Shown piece after piece: positions 12,506 to 23,708 of a DNA stretch of 64,000 nucleotides. Position numbers and translations under genes: made by a program. Below the pieces are notes generated by a model, which saw nothing but the letters and a program-made list of their open reading frames with translations, did not search any database and was not told the DNA's origin. Origin of the DNA: Sanguinoderma infundibulare (lineage: Eukaryota; Basidiomycota; Agaricomycetes; Polyporales; Polyporaceae); NCBI GenBank assembly GCA_032821775.1, contig JAVLRN010000001.1, positions 2,666,001-2,730,000 on the forward strand. The letters run 5' to 3'. Position 1 is the stretch's first letter. Each line of letters begins with the position of its first letter.

Positions 12506-13065
12506 CGCTCCCAACTGTCTAGGCGATCGAGCGCTTTTGGTAGCGGGTAGAAAGTAGGCCGGAGGGTATTGCGAGTCTAGAGTGACAGAATGAAAACAAA
12601 GAAGCACGAAGACGTGTACTTGGCTGGCGGTATGAACGTCATACGCTCGGGAAAGCAGGCAATGTTGTGGTTTGCAGGCTATGTGCAACGCCGCATCGAT
12701 CGAGATCGAGGCTATGTCGGACATCTCCGGAAGAGGACCGGCACCACTGGAAATAACCAAAGCGATTCGCTTTACATATTTGTGCAGCGGGGAAAGCTCG
12801 GAAATTGACTAGTTCGACTTCATGCACGCTCATAGCTCTCAATATCGCCGAACAAGACACATCCTGACACATTGACTGGAATCCTGGTACCGTATCTCAA
12901 CACAGCAGCCCACCAACGTAACACCAAATTATCGCCAGCGATGCCAGGAAGCCGCCATTCGTCGTCAGCTTCTAGTAACATCTGTTGGTACCCAGTTAAC
13001 GAGCAGACGACCTAAGAATCACCATCGGACCTACCGCATTGGCATGCACGGGATGTTGGGGTAGT
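12506..13065. other. Intergenic: DCD1 promoter and POP3 3' flank
   Basis: 560 bases between two tandem minus-strand genes. No coding exon, RNA gene or repeat recognised. Confidence 0.55.
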
Positions 13066-14147
13066 TCAGGTGGTAGAGACAGTGACTCGTTTTGGTAACG
13101 AGCTGCGTTGCCGCGCTTTCGCCGCCCCGCGCTCTTTCGAGCGTTTTTCCTTTGCGGCTTTCATGTCCTTCGGGACGGTCGTCCGGAGCTGTTTGATATG
13201 CGTCGGAACTAACGCCACCGGAGACTCCCCAGCAAGCGTGGACACCCAAGGCGCGCTCAGGAGCGGCACCTTCTGGAGCAGAGACGCCAGAGTAGAAAAA
13301 TTTGGGGCAGAGCTCTGGCTTGACGCGTCAGCAAGGAACGCTGGGCTTTGAAAAGATTACGGCAAGCACACCTCCACCAGTAAAACTGACACCCGCCTGA
13401 GCCCCATGGCCGCGGAAAGTGTTTCCTCAGTCCCCTTGGGCATCGGAACCAGCCATGTCACGCCAGAAGTCGCGGAGTCCGTGCCATCGACTCTGCGCGA
13501 TGAATTGCATGCACCAACCAGGTTAGGGATGTGAGCCATCAGTGCAGGTGGATCAATGTCCGCGCGACAGGCGATGACAAGACGGGAAGGCGGGGGCGAT
13601 GGTGTCGTGGTGGTCAACGACGGATCTTCTTGGTCCGGGGAGGTTTCGACTGGGAAACGTTGGGATTTCACAAGCTGTTCTAATCGCTTTGTGACTTCAT
13701 TGATGCCGCTCGTCAGCGAGGACAGGACCGGAGGCATGAGGGTGGTGTCTCGACCGTCAATACGGAACTTCGAATCGCCGATAGCCGGTAGACTGGAAGG
13801 GTCGACACCATTTTCTATCTTCTTCCTCTGCAATTTGCGCATCTCGCGTTCGTAACTCAACCGTCTCTTTCTCTTGCTGTTAGATTCGCGAACGAGCTTG
13901 TACTCTGAGACTCCGCTCAGCATATCGATGACGCCAGCGAGAATCGCATTTTGAACATTTGGAGGAACGGAGGGCCTAAGGGTGTGATTAAAATAAGCAG
14001 ATGGCGTCCGCAGCTCGATGGACGTTACCATTGCACATGGAAGGGGTTGTCAACCACGCTCCTGAACACCGGTTTGCGATCGGAGGACTCCCGAGTTTTC
14101 ACCCTGTTCGATTGACTTGTATGCGCCCGTGCAATCTGTTGCGACAT
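13066..14147 (-). CDS. POP3: RNase P/MRP subunit POP3
   Basis: Exons 14029-14147, 13372-13975 and 13066-13314; 323 aa. Fungal Pop3 signatures are present in order: KPVFRSVVDNPFHVQWPSVP, the NAILAGVIDML helix, a basic KRKRRLSYERE stretch, GINEVTKRLE, the core RLVIACRADIDPPALMAHIP and the tail LLQKVPLLSAPWV, ending in a Lys/Arg-rich C-terminus. Pop3 is an L7Ae-fold protein of the tRNA- and rRNA-processing RNase P and MRP. The second intron (13315-13371) is the least certain junction: I used the donor after VLLVE and the acceptor following a GCTGAC branch site, because nearer acceptors break the frame. Confidence 0.84.
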
Positions 14148-15069
14148 TTCAACGAGCTGTAAGAAGATTATGTTAGCAAGGAGAGGAAAGTGAGCCACAT
14201 TTTCATTGAACATACTTACTGGAACGCCCGCGACGAACCGGTGCCTGAAACAAACTGTTGCCGTATGTCTATATCCCTTGAGAGATAGATGGAGAGCCCG
14301 GTTGGCTGACTTCATGCGATTTGTCAAGTTGATGTGGTATCGTAGGCGAGGAGACGGGTACGTCGGCGGAACGAGAACGCCGTTTGTGAGTAGCCTGTGT
14401 GCGGTTGCGGAGTCGCTGACAGTGCTTTGTTGCCGATTCGGCAACGTGGTTTAGCGCTCACTCCCGCCGGCGCGCTCGCTGGCAGCTTCGCAACCTCCTT
14501 CCATCGATATCCACACGGCATCCACATAACCTCATTTTATCATGCTGATAGCTATCAATGAACTTACATTCTTCCGATCGCTACGATTCACACTCGGACA
14601 TCCAGCAGAGTAGCCCTCAATCATTAATATCGGACCAGGCCCATTGAATGCGGGTAACCTGACTTCGTTGACCTACGCAAGACTGTAAAACTGACATCGA
14701 AAATCTAGGACTTGACAAAGAGGTACCCAGCCCACCCTACTGTCATTTCATCTGAGCGAAATTAATGAAATGGGGTATCCGGATACACGACTTGTCCTCT
14801 ACTAGGGAGCTGTTCTGAGCACTGTTCCGGGTCATAGCCACAGGGCCGTGCATCTGGAAAGTCGCCCTCAGGTCTGTCCCGTCGAACGCTGACATTTACA
14901 ACGTTCGAGGGCTCATATCTTCTGTCTAGCGCCGCGCGCCGTGATCGGAACACTATCTCATGTTCATTCATGTCTCGTGTCCTCCCACAGCGCCATTATA
15001 TTCAGATATAAAGAAACCGTGACATGGTAGGAGGCACGCCATAAATCCGCGTTCACGGCATCGTAACTC
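14148..15069. other. Divergent intergenic region POP3 / GNAT
   Basis: About 920 bases between divergent start codons. The ORFs here (for example 14025-14444 on the minus strand) are extensions of the POP3 leader without family motifs. No RNA or repeat recognised. Confidence 0.5.
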
Positions 15070-16261
15070 ATGCCCCCTCCACCCCAACCTTTCGCTCTCA
15101 TGGCCCTCCACCAATATCACCAGTCCACCTTCTCCACAACGGTTCACCTCCATTCGACAGACCTTCCTCCCGCGGTATGGACGTCCTTCCGCGAGAATCC
15201 TCACGCCTCCAATATCATGTTCGCGCATGCTCAGAAGACGGTATCCCGGCCATCCACGTCGCCTTCTCACGCGGATGGCGATGTATGGATCGTACTTTGG
15301 GAGTGCGACACACGCAAGAACAGTACAACCCCATTTGTCGCCTTCGTACTCTCTTGCACGACCGGCCCGCTTGGATCCTACCCAATTTTCATCTACACAC
15401 CCTCGCCCGCCTCATCCCTTGAACGCATCATTATTCGCCCGAAACTTTTCTCCATAATCCTCGCGCTTCGTGACCACGTCCCGCTGGAACGCGTTTTCTC
15501 GGTCTTTGCGGTCGACGTCGTTGCGGATATCTTTGCTGATATCTGGACGTCAGAAACCGGGATTCCGCTTGCCGCAAGTCCCAATTACTATCATGCGCGC
15601 CTCATGTGCTGCGACAACACTGCTTTGCGGTGTCGCCCGCTGAAGAAGCTGCAAGGTGTCGAAGTTGTGTTGCGCCGTGCAGTCGAGTCCGACGTCACGA
15701 AGGTTGGCATGTTATGCCACGGCTTCGCTGATGGTTCGGTACGTCGCCTTCTCATGGTCTGCATCTCACGAGCTCACTGTCGTGCACTTACAGGAGCCTT
15801 TCGTTCTTTCCCACAAGGAGGCATTACAGGAGGCGAAGGTTATGATCCAGAACAACCAGGTTTGGGTGCACGAGGTTAAAGCGCCCGGTCGGGCAGCTGA
15901 GATTGCGTCTATCGTCGCCGCGACGCGATCCACCGACACCGTCGCTGCCATAACCAAAGTGTTTACGAAGCCTCAGTGGCGGTCCCGCGGATGCGCCGAA
16001 CGTCTTATGCACCATGTCTGCCAGGAGTTAGTGTCAATCACTTGTATTCATCAGAACGTCCTTGTTGACCTTTTTTCCATTAGTCTTTTACAGACGAAGA
16101 AGACCGTCATTCTCTACGTTGCTCACAACAACCCTGCGGCGTCGTCAGTATACAGGAATGTCGGTTTTGTGGGGTTCTCCGTGTACTCGGGGGACGTCAT
16201 GGACGAATCTTGGAAAGAGCTCGGGTTCGACCGCTCTTGCGTTGAACTTGGTCATTGGTAA
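15070..16261 (+). CDS. GNAT-family acetyltransferase
   Basis: Exons 15070-15738, 15794-16030 and 16094-16261; 357 aa from the first ATG (347 from the second at 15100). The C-terminal half has the GNAT core: the IASIVAATRSTDTVAAITKVFTKP strand pair (split here at 20 residues or less), the acetyl-CoA loop PQWRSRGCAERLMHHV, which corresponds to Q/R-x-x-G-x-G/A, and the last strand and helix ILYVAHNNPAASSVYRNVGF. The N-terminal 200 residues have no catalytic motif that I recognise; this two-part layout is common in fungal acetyltransferases of unknown substrate. The second intron is in frame and could be retained, which would add 21 residues. Confidence 0.85.
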
Positions 16262-16841
16262 CTAGTACCCCTAAAAATCCGTTACATTCCTCATAGTTTG
16301 CCCAGTACAAATGCTTGTTCTAGAAGCATCATCTCAGACTACTTGCTTACTTTGTAAATTATCTTCCTGGTGCTGGCTCCGCTTCGAGGCGATTTTATTG
16401 GACCACGCGGCACGATCCGCACAACCACATCATGCTTCAACGACTCGCAACAACACTGCAACTTGACTGGAACTCTAGCCTCCACTAGCATGCTCTCTTG
16501 GCCCTCCTAGTCGGCAACTACTCGCGTATTCACCTGCGAATATGCTGAGACGTATTATGCTCTACCGCGACCTCTCTTGGGGCTGCTCGCTGAAGAGTCA
16601 TTCAGGTTCAAGTTCAATATCGGCATAAAAATGATCAATCTCGTTCTGTGCCAGCGTATGCTCCTCCCGAGTTAGCAACTCGTCTCGAATGTAATGCGAT
16701 ACGCGCATTTCATGCACGGAATGAGAATGGCAGTGTCAGCCTCGTTTCGTTCTCGACTCTCGCGGCCCAGTGGACTTTGTGTGCTGACTCCCGTGCTAGA
16801 CTTTTTACCCCGCTCCCTTCTTATTCAATCGGCGGTGAGAT
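16262..16841. other. Intergenic, nothing recognised
   Basis: 580 bases between the GNAT gene and the orphan gene to its right. No ORF with support, no RNA, no repeat. Confidence 0.5.
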
Positions 16842-17652
16842 ATGCAATCTCTCATTGGCTTGAGCGTCGACGTGAATCAAGACAATATTCCTGCGCCAAT
16901 TTCCGAACGGTCAGAAACACGGCCGACGAATGGTCGTCCTCAGCGGCTTCCGAGTTTCTTCCATGATCCAGAACGCCACACGGACGACGCTACGCCGCGG
17001 CACATATTGCATGGTGCGCACATCCATTTGCTGTGCTCCTCTGTTCAAACGCTGACCCTGATTTGTTGGAAGACCGTCAAGTCCAGGGACACACAGTTGA
17101 GCGAGCGGACGGCTGGTCTGACTCCAGTACTAGTAGTTCCTCTTCCCCGCCGCGCCACTCCCGGTCCCCTGAGCTCCCCCGGCCGCCGCTGTGCCCGCCT
17201 CCAATGTCGGACGACCTCCCTGCATCTGTCTCTGCGCTCGACGCCCTCCGCCTGTCGCGCCTTGGGTCCTCTCCTCGCGTCCGGACCTCTGGCTCGCACT
17301 CGATGCAGAAAATCTCTGGAGTCGGCTCGTCTCCGTCTCGACTCTCCGTCTGCACGCCACGGCAGGTCGAGCAGGCCTCGTTCTACGACCGCACCGCGGT
17401 CGCCAGCCCTACCTCCCACTAGTCCCATCTCTGTTTACAGGGCATCACCTGGGGGCAAGCTCCCCGCGTACGAGTCCTTCCGTGCCTCACATGCGCTCAG
17501 GAATGGTCCAAGCTTCAACCTCTGGTCCGGACGGACGGGCTGACATGACACGCAGCACTAGACTGTCCGACCGTTCTGTTGTCAAGGGACGCATCGCTGC
17601 GTACGAAGAGCGACTGAGATCGTCTCAAGACTTGAGTGCAGAGTACGCTTAA
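16842..17652 (+). CDS. Orphan Ser/Pro-rich protein, splice structure uncertain
   Basis: I do not recognise a family. The frame from ATG 16842 (MQSLIGLSVDVNQDNIPAP) splices cleanly at a GT-AG intron of about 59 nt (17011-17069, with a GCTGACC branch site) into a Ser/Pro/Arg-rich frame (DRQVQGHTVERADGWSDSS), giving a phase-correct Asp codon at the junction. That frame runs to about 17420. A further coding-like piece ends at the stop at 17650-17652 (SVVKGRIAAYEERLRSSQ then DLSAEYA), but joining it needs one or two introns with weak donors, for example acceptors at 17440 and 17551. Composition suggests a disordered protein. Coordinates of the last exons are approximate. Confidence 0.4.
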
Positions 17653-17803
17653 ACGCAACAGTCACGCTGCAAGCCGATGCGAGCGTGTTTCAAGTTGATA
17701 TTGCCCTCACGGGACGTTATGATGCAATCTTTGTATAATACAATACATGGACATTGTACGCAAGATCAATTTACCTACACGCCGTCTCTACTACTGTCGA
17801 AGT

Positions 17804-18988
17804 TTACTCGATAACTACACCCCCGTTGACGTGAATGACTTGGCCGCTAAACGGATCGATGAGCGTCCAATACACCGAGCAAGAAAGGACAAAGTCCAAA
17901 TAGTTCCTGATGTAGCTGGAGTCTGCTGATGTCGGGAAAACAACTGCGGTGGCAACTTCAACTGGCTGACCAGCCCTGCCCATTGGGACGGACGTGCCGA
18001 AATGCTCAAGGGATTCCTTGCTTATCATTGCAGGGGATTTCGATTTCAGGGTTAAGGTTAGCATGGGCAGCACAAAGAAGTAGGAGCGATCAACATACAT
18101 GAGGGGCGTCCAGATGGGACCGGGTGCAACGGCGTTGCAGCGTATACCTTTCTCACCGACGAGCTGGTTGCTCAGTGCATGCAGGAAGGCAATAATGGCT
18201 CCCCTGGTCACGGTGTAGTAAACGAGCTGGGGGTGACCGAAAGCCATGATGATGGAGGCGTTGAAGGCGATGGTCGAGCCAGGTTCGAGGTGGGGAACAG
18301 CAGCCTGAGAAAAGACCATCGCTCGTCAACATCATGTAGAACCCTGAAAGAACTAGCGGCATGCCTTGCATATGTAGAAGAATGAGTGTATGTTGGTCTC
18401 GAACGTCTCGTGCTATTGCTGCGTTGATAGCGTCGGGAGATACTTGCTGGCTTTCTACGTGCCATGATTGATGACGCTGTCGGACGTGATTGTTAATCAT
18501 CGAGGGCAACATGCAGGAGGGGCTTACAGCGCATCCAGCACTCCGTGAGCTTTGAGGTGCAGGTCAATGAGATCCTTGCAGACGTCCTCTTTCCTGAAAT
18601 CACAAGCCAGCGCCAGGACCTTTCGGGAGCCATTCGTCTTCTTGCTGATGATGTCGAGCATCTCCTTGAAGTCCCTCTCTTCCTCCGGATGGTACGTTAC
18701 AGTGAGATCGGCACCCTCGAGAGCTGCATATACATCAGCAAACGGAAACCGATGACTGAAAGACAAGGAGAGGCCACGAACCAAAGAGCAGGGCAAGGCT
18801 CCGTCCGCACCGGTGATGATGGCCTTCCTACCCTGAAGCTTCCATGCGGGTTTGTATGGCTTTCCGTCGGTAGTGATGTCGTTAAGAGGCGGAGGGACAA
18901 GCTTGTGCTGAGCACCAGGTGCGCGTTCCTGAGTGTGGAAGGGAGGCTTGTACTCTTTCTTGTACTGTTCAGGAATGTTTTGGGACAT
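17804..18988 (-). pseudogene. Decayed short-chain dehydrogenase (SDR) gene
   Basis: Homology to the general-stress/glucose-dehydrogenase-like SDRs is clear at both ends (KKEYKPPFHTQERAPG, HLEPGSTIAFNAS, GEKGIRCNAVAPGPIWTPL, GQVIHVNGG), but the gene is damaged. The cofactor loop reads TGADGALP instead of TGxxxGxG. Between LDAL and TFETNIHSFFY the continuous frame has two stops (TAG at 18455-18457 and 18413-18415), while coding similarity switches to another frame (VESQQVSPDAINAA). The catalytic YxxxK is YTVTR (Arg codon 18203-18205). The last intron (17847-17906) has donor GA instead of GT (17905-17906); read through, it inserts 20 residues between SSYI and SGQV. Taken together this is a pseudogene rather than a variant enzyme. 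Confidence 0.78.
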
Positions 18989-19204
18989 GGTGGGCGCGAG
19001 ATGTGGAAGTACTGCTGTTGTTTCCAGGAAGCCATGGAGGACGATAGAAATATATAGGGCGAAGAGGTCTGGGGAGGAGCAACGTCCGAGAAAGGCAAGC
19101 GACCTGCCGCTCAAACGATGACAATGACATCACGGGCGGCTGCATGCTAAAGAGTGATCTCGATTGGCGATTGTTGTCCTCGCGCTGCACAACTGCTGCA
19201 CACC

Positions 19205-20655
19205 ATGGTCCTCTCGCTCCCTCCAGTCCCACCCGAACTCAAGTCCATCACTCCATACCTTCAGCGCGCAGATGAGATTTCCAAGAATGACCCCGTCATC
19301 TCCTACTGGTGTACGTGTACTGCCTCATTTGCCTCCATCTCGTCCTCAACGTACTTCAGGTGCATATTATGCCGCGCAGCAAGGAATCGCACTCAAAGTC
19401 AAGGACTCTCCCGCCAGACATTTCCTCTATGACCTCCTTGGTCTCTTGGAGAAGATGAAGACTGATGTTGGCGCGAACGATGCAGTGCATGACGAGCCCG
19501 CAAGTGCTGCCTACGTCGAGAACTTCGCCCTTCGCGTATTTGCAGGAGCAGACAACGAGGACAGGAGCGGGAATACCACAAAGTGAGCATTCAACACAAA
19601 CATTTCCAAGTATCTATGCGAATGCCGCCTGCATCCCTAGGACCACAGCACGCAAGTTCCTTGCTGCGGCCAACTTCCTCGAGATCCTCCGCACCTTCGA
19701 TGCCGAGAAAACCGCGATCGACCTTCCCGCCATCGAGGAGAAGATCAAGTACGCAAAGTGGAAAGCCGCAGATATCGCAAAGGCATTCCGCGAAGGACGA
19801 CAGCCTGTCCCCGGTCCGGCAGCCGTACCCGAAGACGAGCTTCCTCCTGCCTTGCCAGAGCTCCCAGTGCCAGACCTGAACGTTGTTCCTCCACCTTCGA
19901 CGCCACCCGCTGTCGTTAGCCCACTTTATTCACAGTCTTCCCCTCCATCCATTATTCGTACGCATCCACCACCTCCGGAACTGACCGATCTCCCCACAAT
20001 CGACCATCCTGACCACCTCGACTCGCACCTCCCAGATGGTCTTGCCCCACCTCAACCTCCGCAGAGTCCCGGGAGTTGGAGCACAGCCGCTACCCCAGGT
20101 AGCCCTGCCTTCCACTTAGAAGGTCCCACGTCCCCTTCACCGAGCGCATCAAGCCACAGCCCGCCCGGGAGCGCAGGCGTGACGCGCAAGGCCTTCGTCA
20201 GTGGCGAGCTCGAAGGCAGGACCGAGGAAGAAATAGAGGGGGAAGCAACTCCTCCCGCATCTGCCACCAAGTCCGTTCATTTTTCCCCGTCCACAGTTGG
20301 CGGTATTGGCGGGCCCGAGGATCTTTTCCCAAATCCATCTTCGCAAGCCTCGCCGAGCGCACCGCCCTTCCAAGTGCTGCCATCTAGTGACTACACGTCT
20401 GCGCCAACCGCCGCACGGACAACACGCACTCCCTTCCCCCCAGTAGCCCCGTCACAACCTTCATATCCACATGCGCACAGCGTGCCGAGTCGAGTCTCCG
20501 ACACAACGGTAACAACGATGCCGGTGGAGCTTTCGCCCCAGGTCATCGCGCGCGCGCAAAAGCACTGCAAGTTCGCCATCTCCGCGCTGGACTACGAAGA
20601 CAGGGAGCAAGCCGTGAAGGAATTGCGGGCTGCACTCAAGATGCTCGGAGGTTAA
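19205..20655 (+). CDS. VTA1: VTA1/LIP5, ESCRT-III/Vps4 regulator
   Basis: Exons 19205-19310, 19360-19582 and 19641-20655; 447 aa. The N-terminal tandem MIT-like domain is intact: PPELKSITPYLQRADEI, then YWCAYYAAQQGIAL across the first intron, then TARKFLAAANFLEILR. A long Pro/Ser-rich linker follows (about residues 190-390). The C-terminal VSL dimerisation domain reads ARAQKHCKFAISALDYED and ends LRAALKMLGG. VTA1 binds and activates the AAA ATPase Vps4 in multivesicular-body sorting. The linker is longer than in yeast Vta1, as usual in agaricomycetes. It lies divergent to the SDR pseudogene with a 216-bp spacer. Confidence 0.93.
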
Positions 20656-21225
20656 GGCGCAACCATAAGTTTCGGATGATGGCGAATCCCGACGGGGGGG
20701 CCCGGGTGCCTCTTACGTCTTGTCGTATACCTCCGTCCATTGATTTCGATTATCCCATGTTTTTGTATGTTGTATCTCAGATCCGAGCTCTCGCGGACGC
20801 CGTGTGTAGATACTGTGCGTAGATCAGCCGTAATTGGATACGCCTCGGGGATTTGTCGGCCTTCGCTGCGCGCGCGGCACAGAACGGAATTGGGGCCTCG
20901 GGAGATTGAAGGCAGAGCCACGCGAACCGTCGGACGATGGCAAGCCGAAGGTATAGACTTCAGTCACTCGTCGACACTGGCAGATCACTGTGCGGACGAG
21001 TGAGCCGCGAACGTGCCTGTAGATCTTGAGAATCTACAGATGGGCTGGCGAGATGGCGGCGAGATGTGAGATGCATCTCCGGCTTCCCCGCAACAGCTGA
21101 CAGGCGTATCGTACACAGTGACGCAATTTGTAGTCGCCCACCCAATTAAGTAGCCGCCCGCTGGCCACATTCTCCAAGTCTTTTGCTCCTCCTGCACCTC
21201 GGACTTCTTCGCGATGCCGGGCCGT
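20656..21225. other. Convergent intergenic gap
   Basis: 570 bases between the 3' ends of VTA1 and the first pectin methylesterase. It includes a G/C homopolymer stretch (GGGGGGGCCCGGG near 20695). Nothing else recognised. Confidence 0.5.
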
Positions 21226-23123
21226 TCACAACGCACTGTCGTGTAAGAATGAAGGGTCTATCCACGAGGTGGAGTTGAGGACGGTCCGGATGGATATCGG
21301 CGCGCTTAACTGAGTGCTGAAGTTCGCGCGAAATTTGCCGCCGTCCTTCGCGGCACCGGGACCGACGTTGGCGTACTCCGCGAAGGTTACATGGTCGATC
21401 CTACGGAAGCCGGGTCGGTAAAATCGCATATGACGAATGCAGCATAGCAGCCTTCAACAGCGAGGAACGTACCGCTCATCGCTGTGAAACGTACATATGT
21501 GAGCACACGGAATTCGGGCCGCAGTAGAGCGAGTGAGGGCGCGTGGACTCACCCAGGGTGCCAGTCCATCCAGCCCACGGGCGGCACGCTCTTGGGCAGC
21601 CAGCAGTGCTGGTACACGACGCGCGCGTAGTCGCCCCAAGGCCGGCCCAGATACGTCGCCATCGCCGTGCCGTTTGCTTGCACCATCGAGCGGTCAATCA
21701 CGTACCAGAACGCGTCGTCGCTGCCGCGTCCGGACGCGGTGATGTTCCCGTCCCGAATGACCTGTTCGCCGGTCAGCTGGCGGGACCGAACGCCGGTTCG
21801 AAAGTGAAAATGCAAGCGTGCGTACATGAATGACCGAGTGCGTGATCCAGATGCTGTCGAGCAGCACGTGTTGTGCGTCATCGCCATGAGCGGATGGAAA
21901 GAAGTTCAGTCAGGACTGGGGCACCGAACGGAGGGGGAGAGGGTCAACTGACGAGGCGTGCTGGCCGAAGATCTGCGAGTGCGTAAACCCGCTGTGTCAG
22001 CGGCCCCGCCCGCCACGACGAGCAGCACAAGAACGCACAAAGTCGACGGCACCCTCGATCCAGCTGTTCGCATAGTATTGGCTGCATGGCGGTCGGTCGT
22101 CGACCGGTGCGTTTGTCAGCCGTGCCCCGCGAACCGGTGAGATTGCGTCGCGAGATGCTTACGTCCCGACGTTGGCCAATAGTGTGTCCCTGGAAGACGG
22201 TGTTAACCAAGTTTGCACTAGCGAGAAACACAAGTACGTTCCCAGCGACTCACTGGTCTCCCGAAATCTTCAGGCCGTACCCGCCAAATTGGCCAGCCTG
22301 TACGCTGAGGGCGATGGCCTGCGCCTGTAGACGACTGGCATCAGAAAGAACAATTCGATAACGTAATGACCACGAAGCAAAGTTCGAGGGTGATCAATGA
22401 ACGAACATACCTGCTCGACGGGCTTTGAGAGGGCCCGAAGTACGCGAAGAAGCGAGCGCGTGAGCCACGGTCGACCTTTTCCCGCGGACGACTTGAACAA
22501 TGTGGGGCAAAACGAAAACAACAAGTGCGCCGGCGGTTCAGGCACTCGTCGCCGGCGCCGCGCTTTAACGGCGCGCCGCCGCCTTGTGGCTGGATCCCCG
22601 CGATCTGGTGGTGTGATGGCACGCACCTTTCCATATGTGTTCGCAATATTCAAGTTGTACAGCGACACGTTCGAGGCGTGGACTTGTACCGTGCCGGATG
22701 CGTCGTTGGACCCTGCCTGTGACGCGGGGACGTTGTTCGTAATGGTGACCGCTTCCCACGAAATGAGGTTCGCTCGGCGTGTTCGGAGACCGGTTCGAGC
22801 GGAAGATACTCACTGTTCCCGAGGAAGGATCCTGGCACGTCCGTTTGGCCATACACTCTGACGTCGTCCCGAGTGATGACCGCCGTGTCCGTGTATGTGC
22901 CCGCGAAGACGAAATATTCCTGAGCAGACATGTCACATCAGAAGTGATTCATTTGCAAACATAAGCGGTCAACACTTACCAAACTAGAAGTGTCCTCGAG
23001 GGCGGCGGACAGGTTCGCGTACTTCCCTCCTTCCCCGACCGTGATTGCGCCGAGGGGAGGCTTGCGCAAAGCAAGGACACAGACCACGAAAGACAGGAGC
23101 AACAAGCCGATCCGCAAGCCCAT
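21226..23123 (-). CDS. Pectin methylesterase (CE8), copy 1
   Basis: Eleven exons: 22980-23123, 22814-22919, 22627-22751, 22254-22324, 22163-22189, 22039-22081, 21953-21972, 21826-21853, 21553-21761, 21473-21481, 21226-21400; 318 aa. The N-terminus is a secretion signal (GLRIGLLLLSFVVCVLAL). The right-handed beta-helix carries the CE8 catalytic set: ALSVQAGQFGGYGLKISG, the acid Asp in GDQDTLLANVG, the nucleophile Asp in GAVDFIFGQHA and the Arg of YLGRPWGDYARVV. It should demethylate homogalacturonan outside the cell. One exon is only 9 nt (21473-21481) and one intron is 302 nt, long for this window. Tandem paralogue of the next pectinesterase, same strand. Confidence 0.9.
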
Positions 23124-23708
23124 GTTGAGTGCTTTTGACGTCAGTGAGCAGGTCTTCAACGTTTATATGACCAGCCTTTCAGCACACGATGTCGCGCTTC
23201 GTTGAGCATACGCGGGCCGCTAGGGTCACGCGTGAACCTTCGTGGACCTGACAAGCACGGTCAGAATAGCACACCGATCCGCAAACGTGTTCAAGCCGGA
23301 GACTGACCGATGGTGGCAGCGCTTCGTTGAATTGAACATGACTGAACCAGCGGTCCGCACGGCGTTTGCGCGCACAATGCGTCTCCTTGTGTGTACCTGA
23401 GAGTTCGTCGTTGCGTACTTACGCGTTCCGGGCGCCCGCGGTAGTGACTTCCGGCGGCGCGGGAGACGCACCAGACGTGATCACGCGGTCGGTTCAGATG
23501 ATTGCTCGGGGAACCTTGGGGACGTCGAACTAAATTAAGACGAGGAAAGCGCGTTGTGTTCGCGGAAATGACCACAAACTTGGACTACATTGTATCTCTA
23601 AAACATAAGCTGCGGTAAGCAGGACGGATCGCCGCGTAGAACGTAAGTGGTGGCGGAAACGGAATGATGCGTACATTTCCTCGAATTCCCATTGGTCTCC
23701 AAAATCCC
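23124..23708. other. Spacer between tandem pectinesterase genes
   Basis: 585 bases that should hold the copy-1 promoter and the copy-2 terminator. No ORF or RNA with support. Confidence 0.5.

Noticed and set aside
13040..13110. D-arm-like TAGTTCAGGTGGTAGA with a following hairpin
   Set aside because: It lies antisense to the last exon of POP3 and has no T-arm or paired acceptor.
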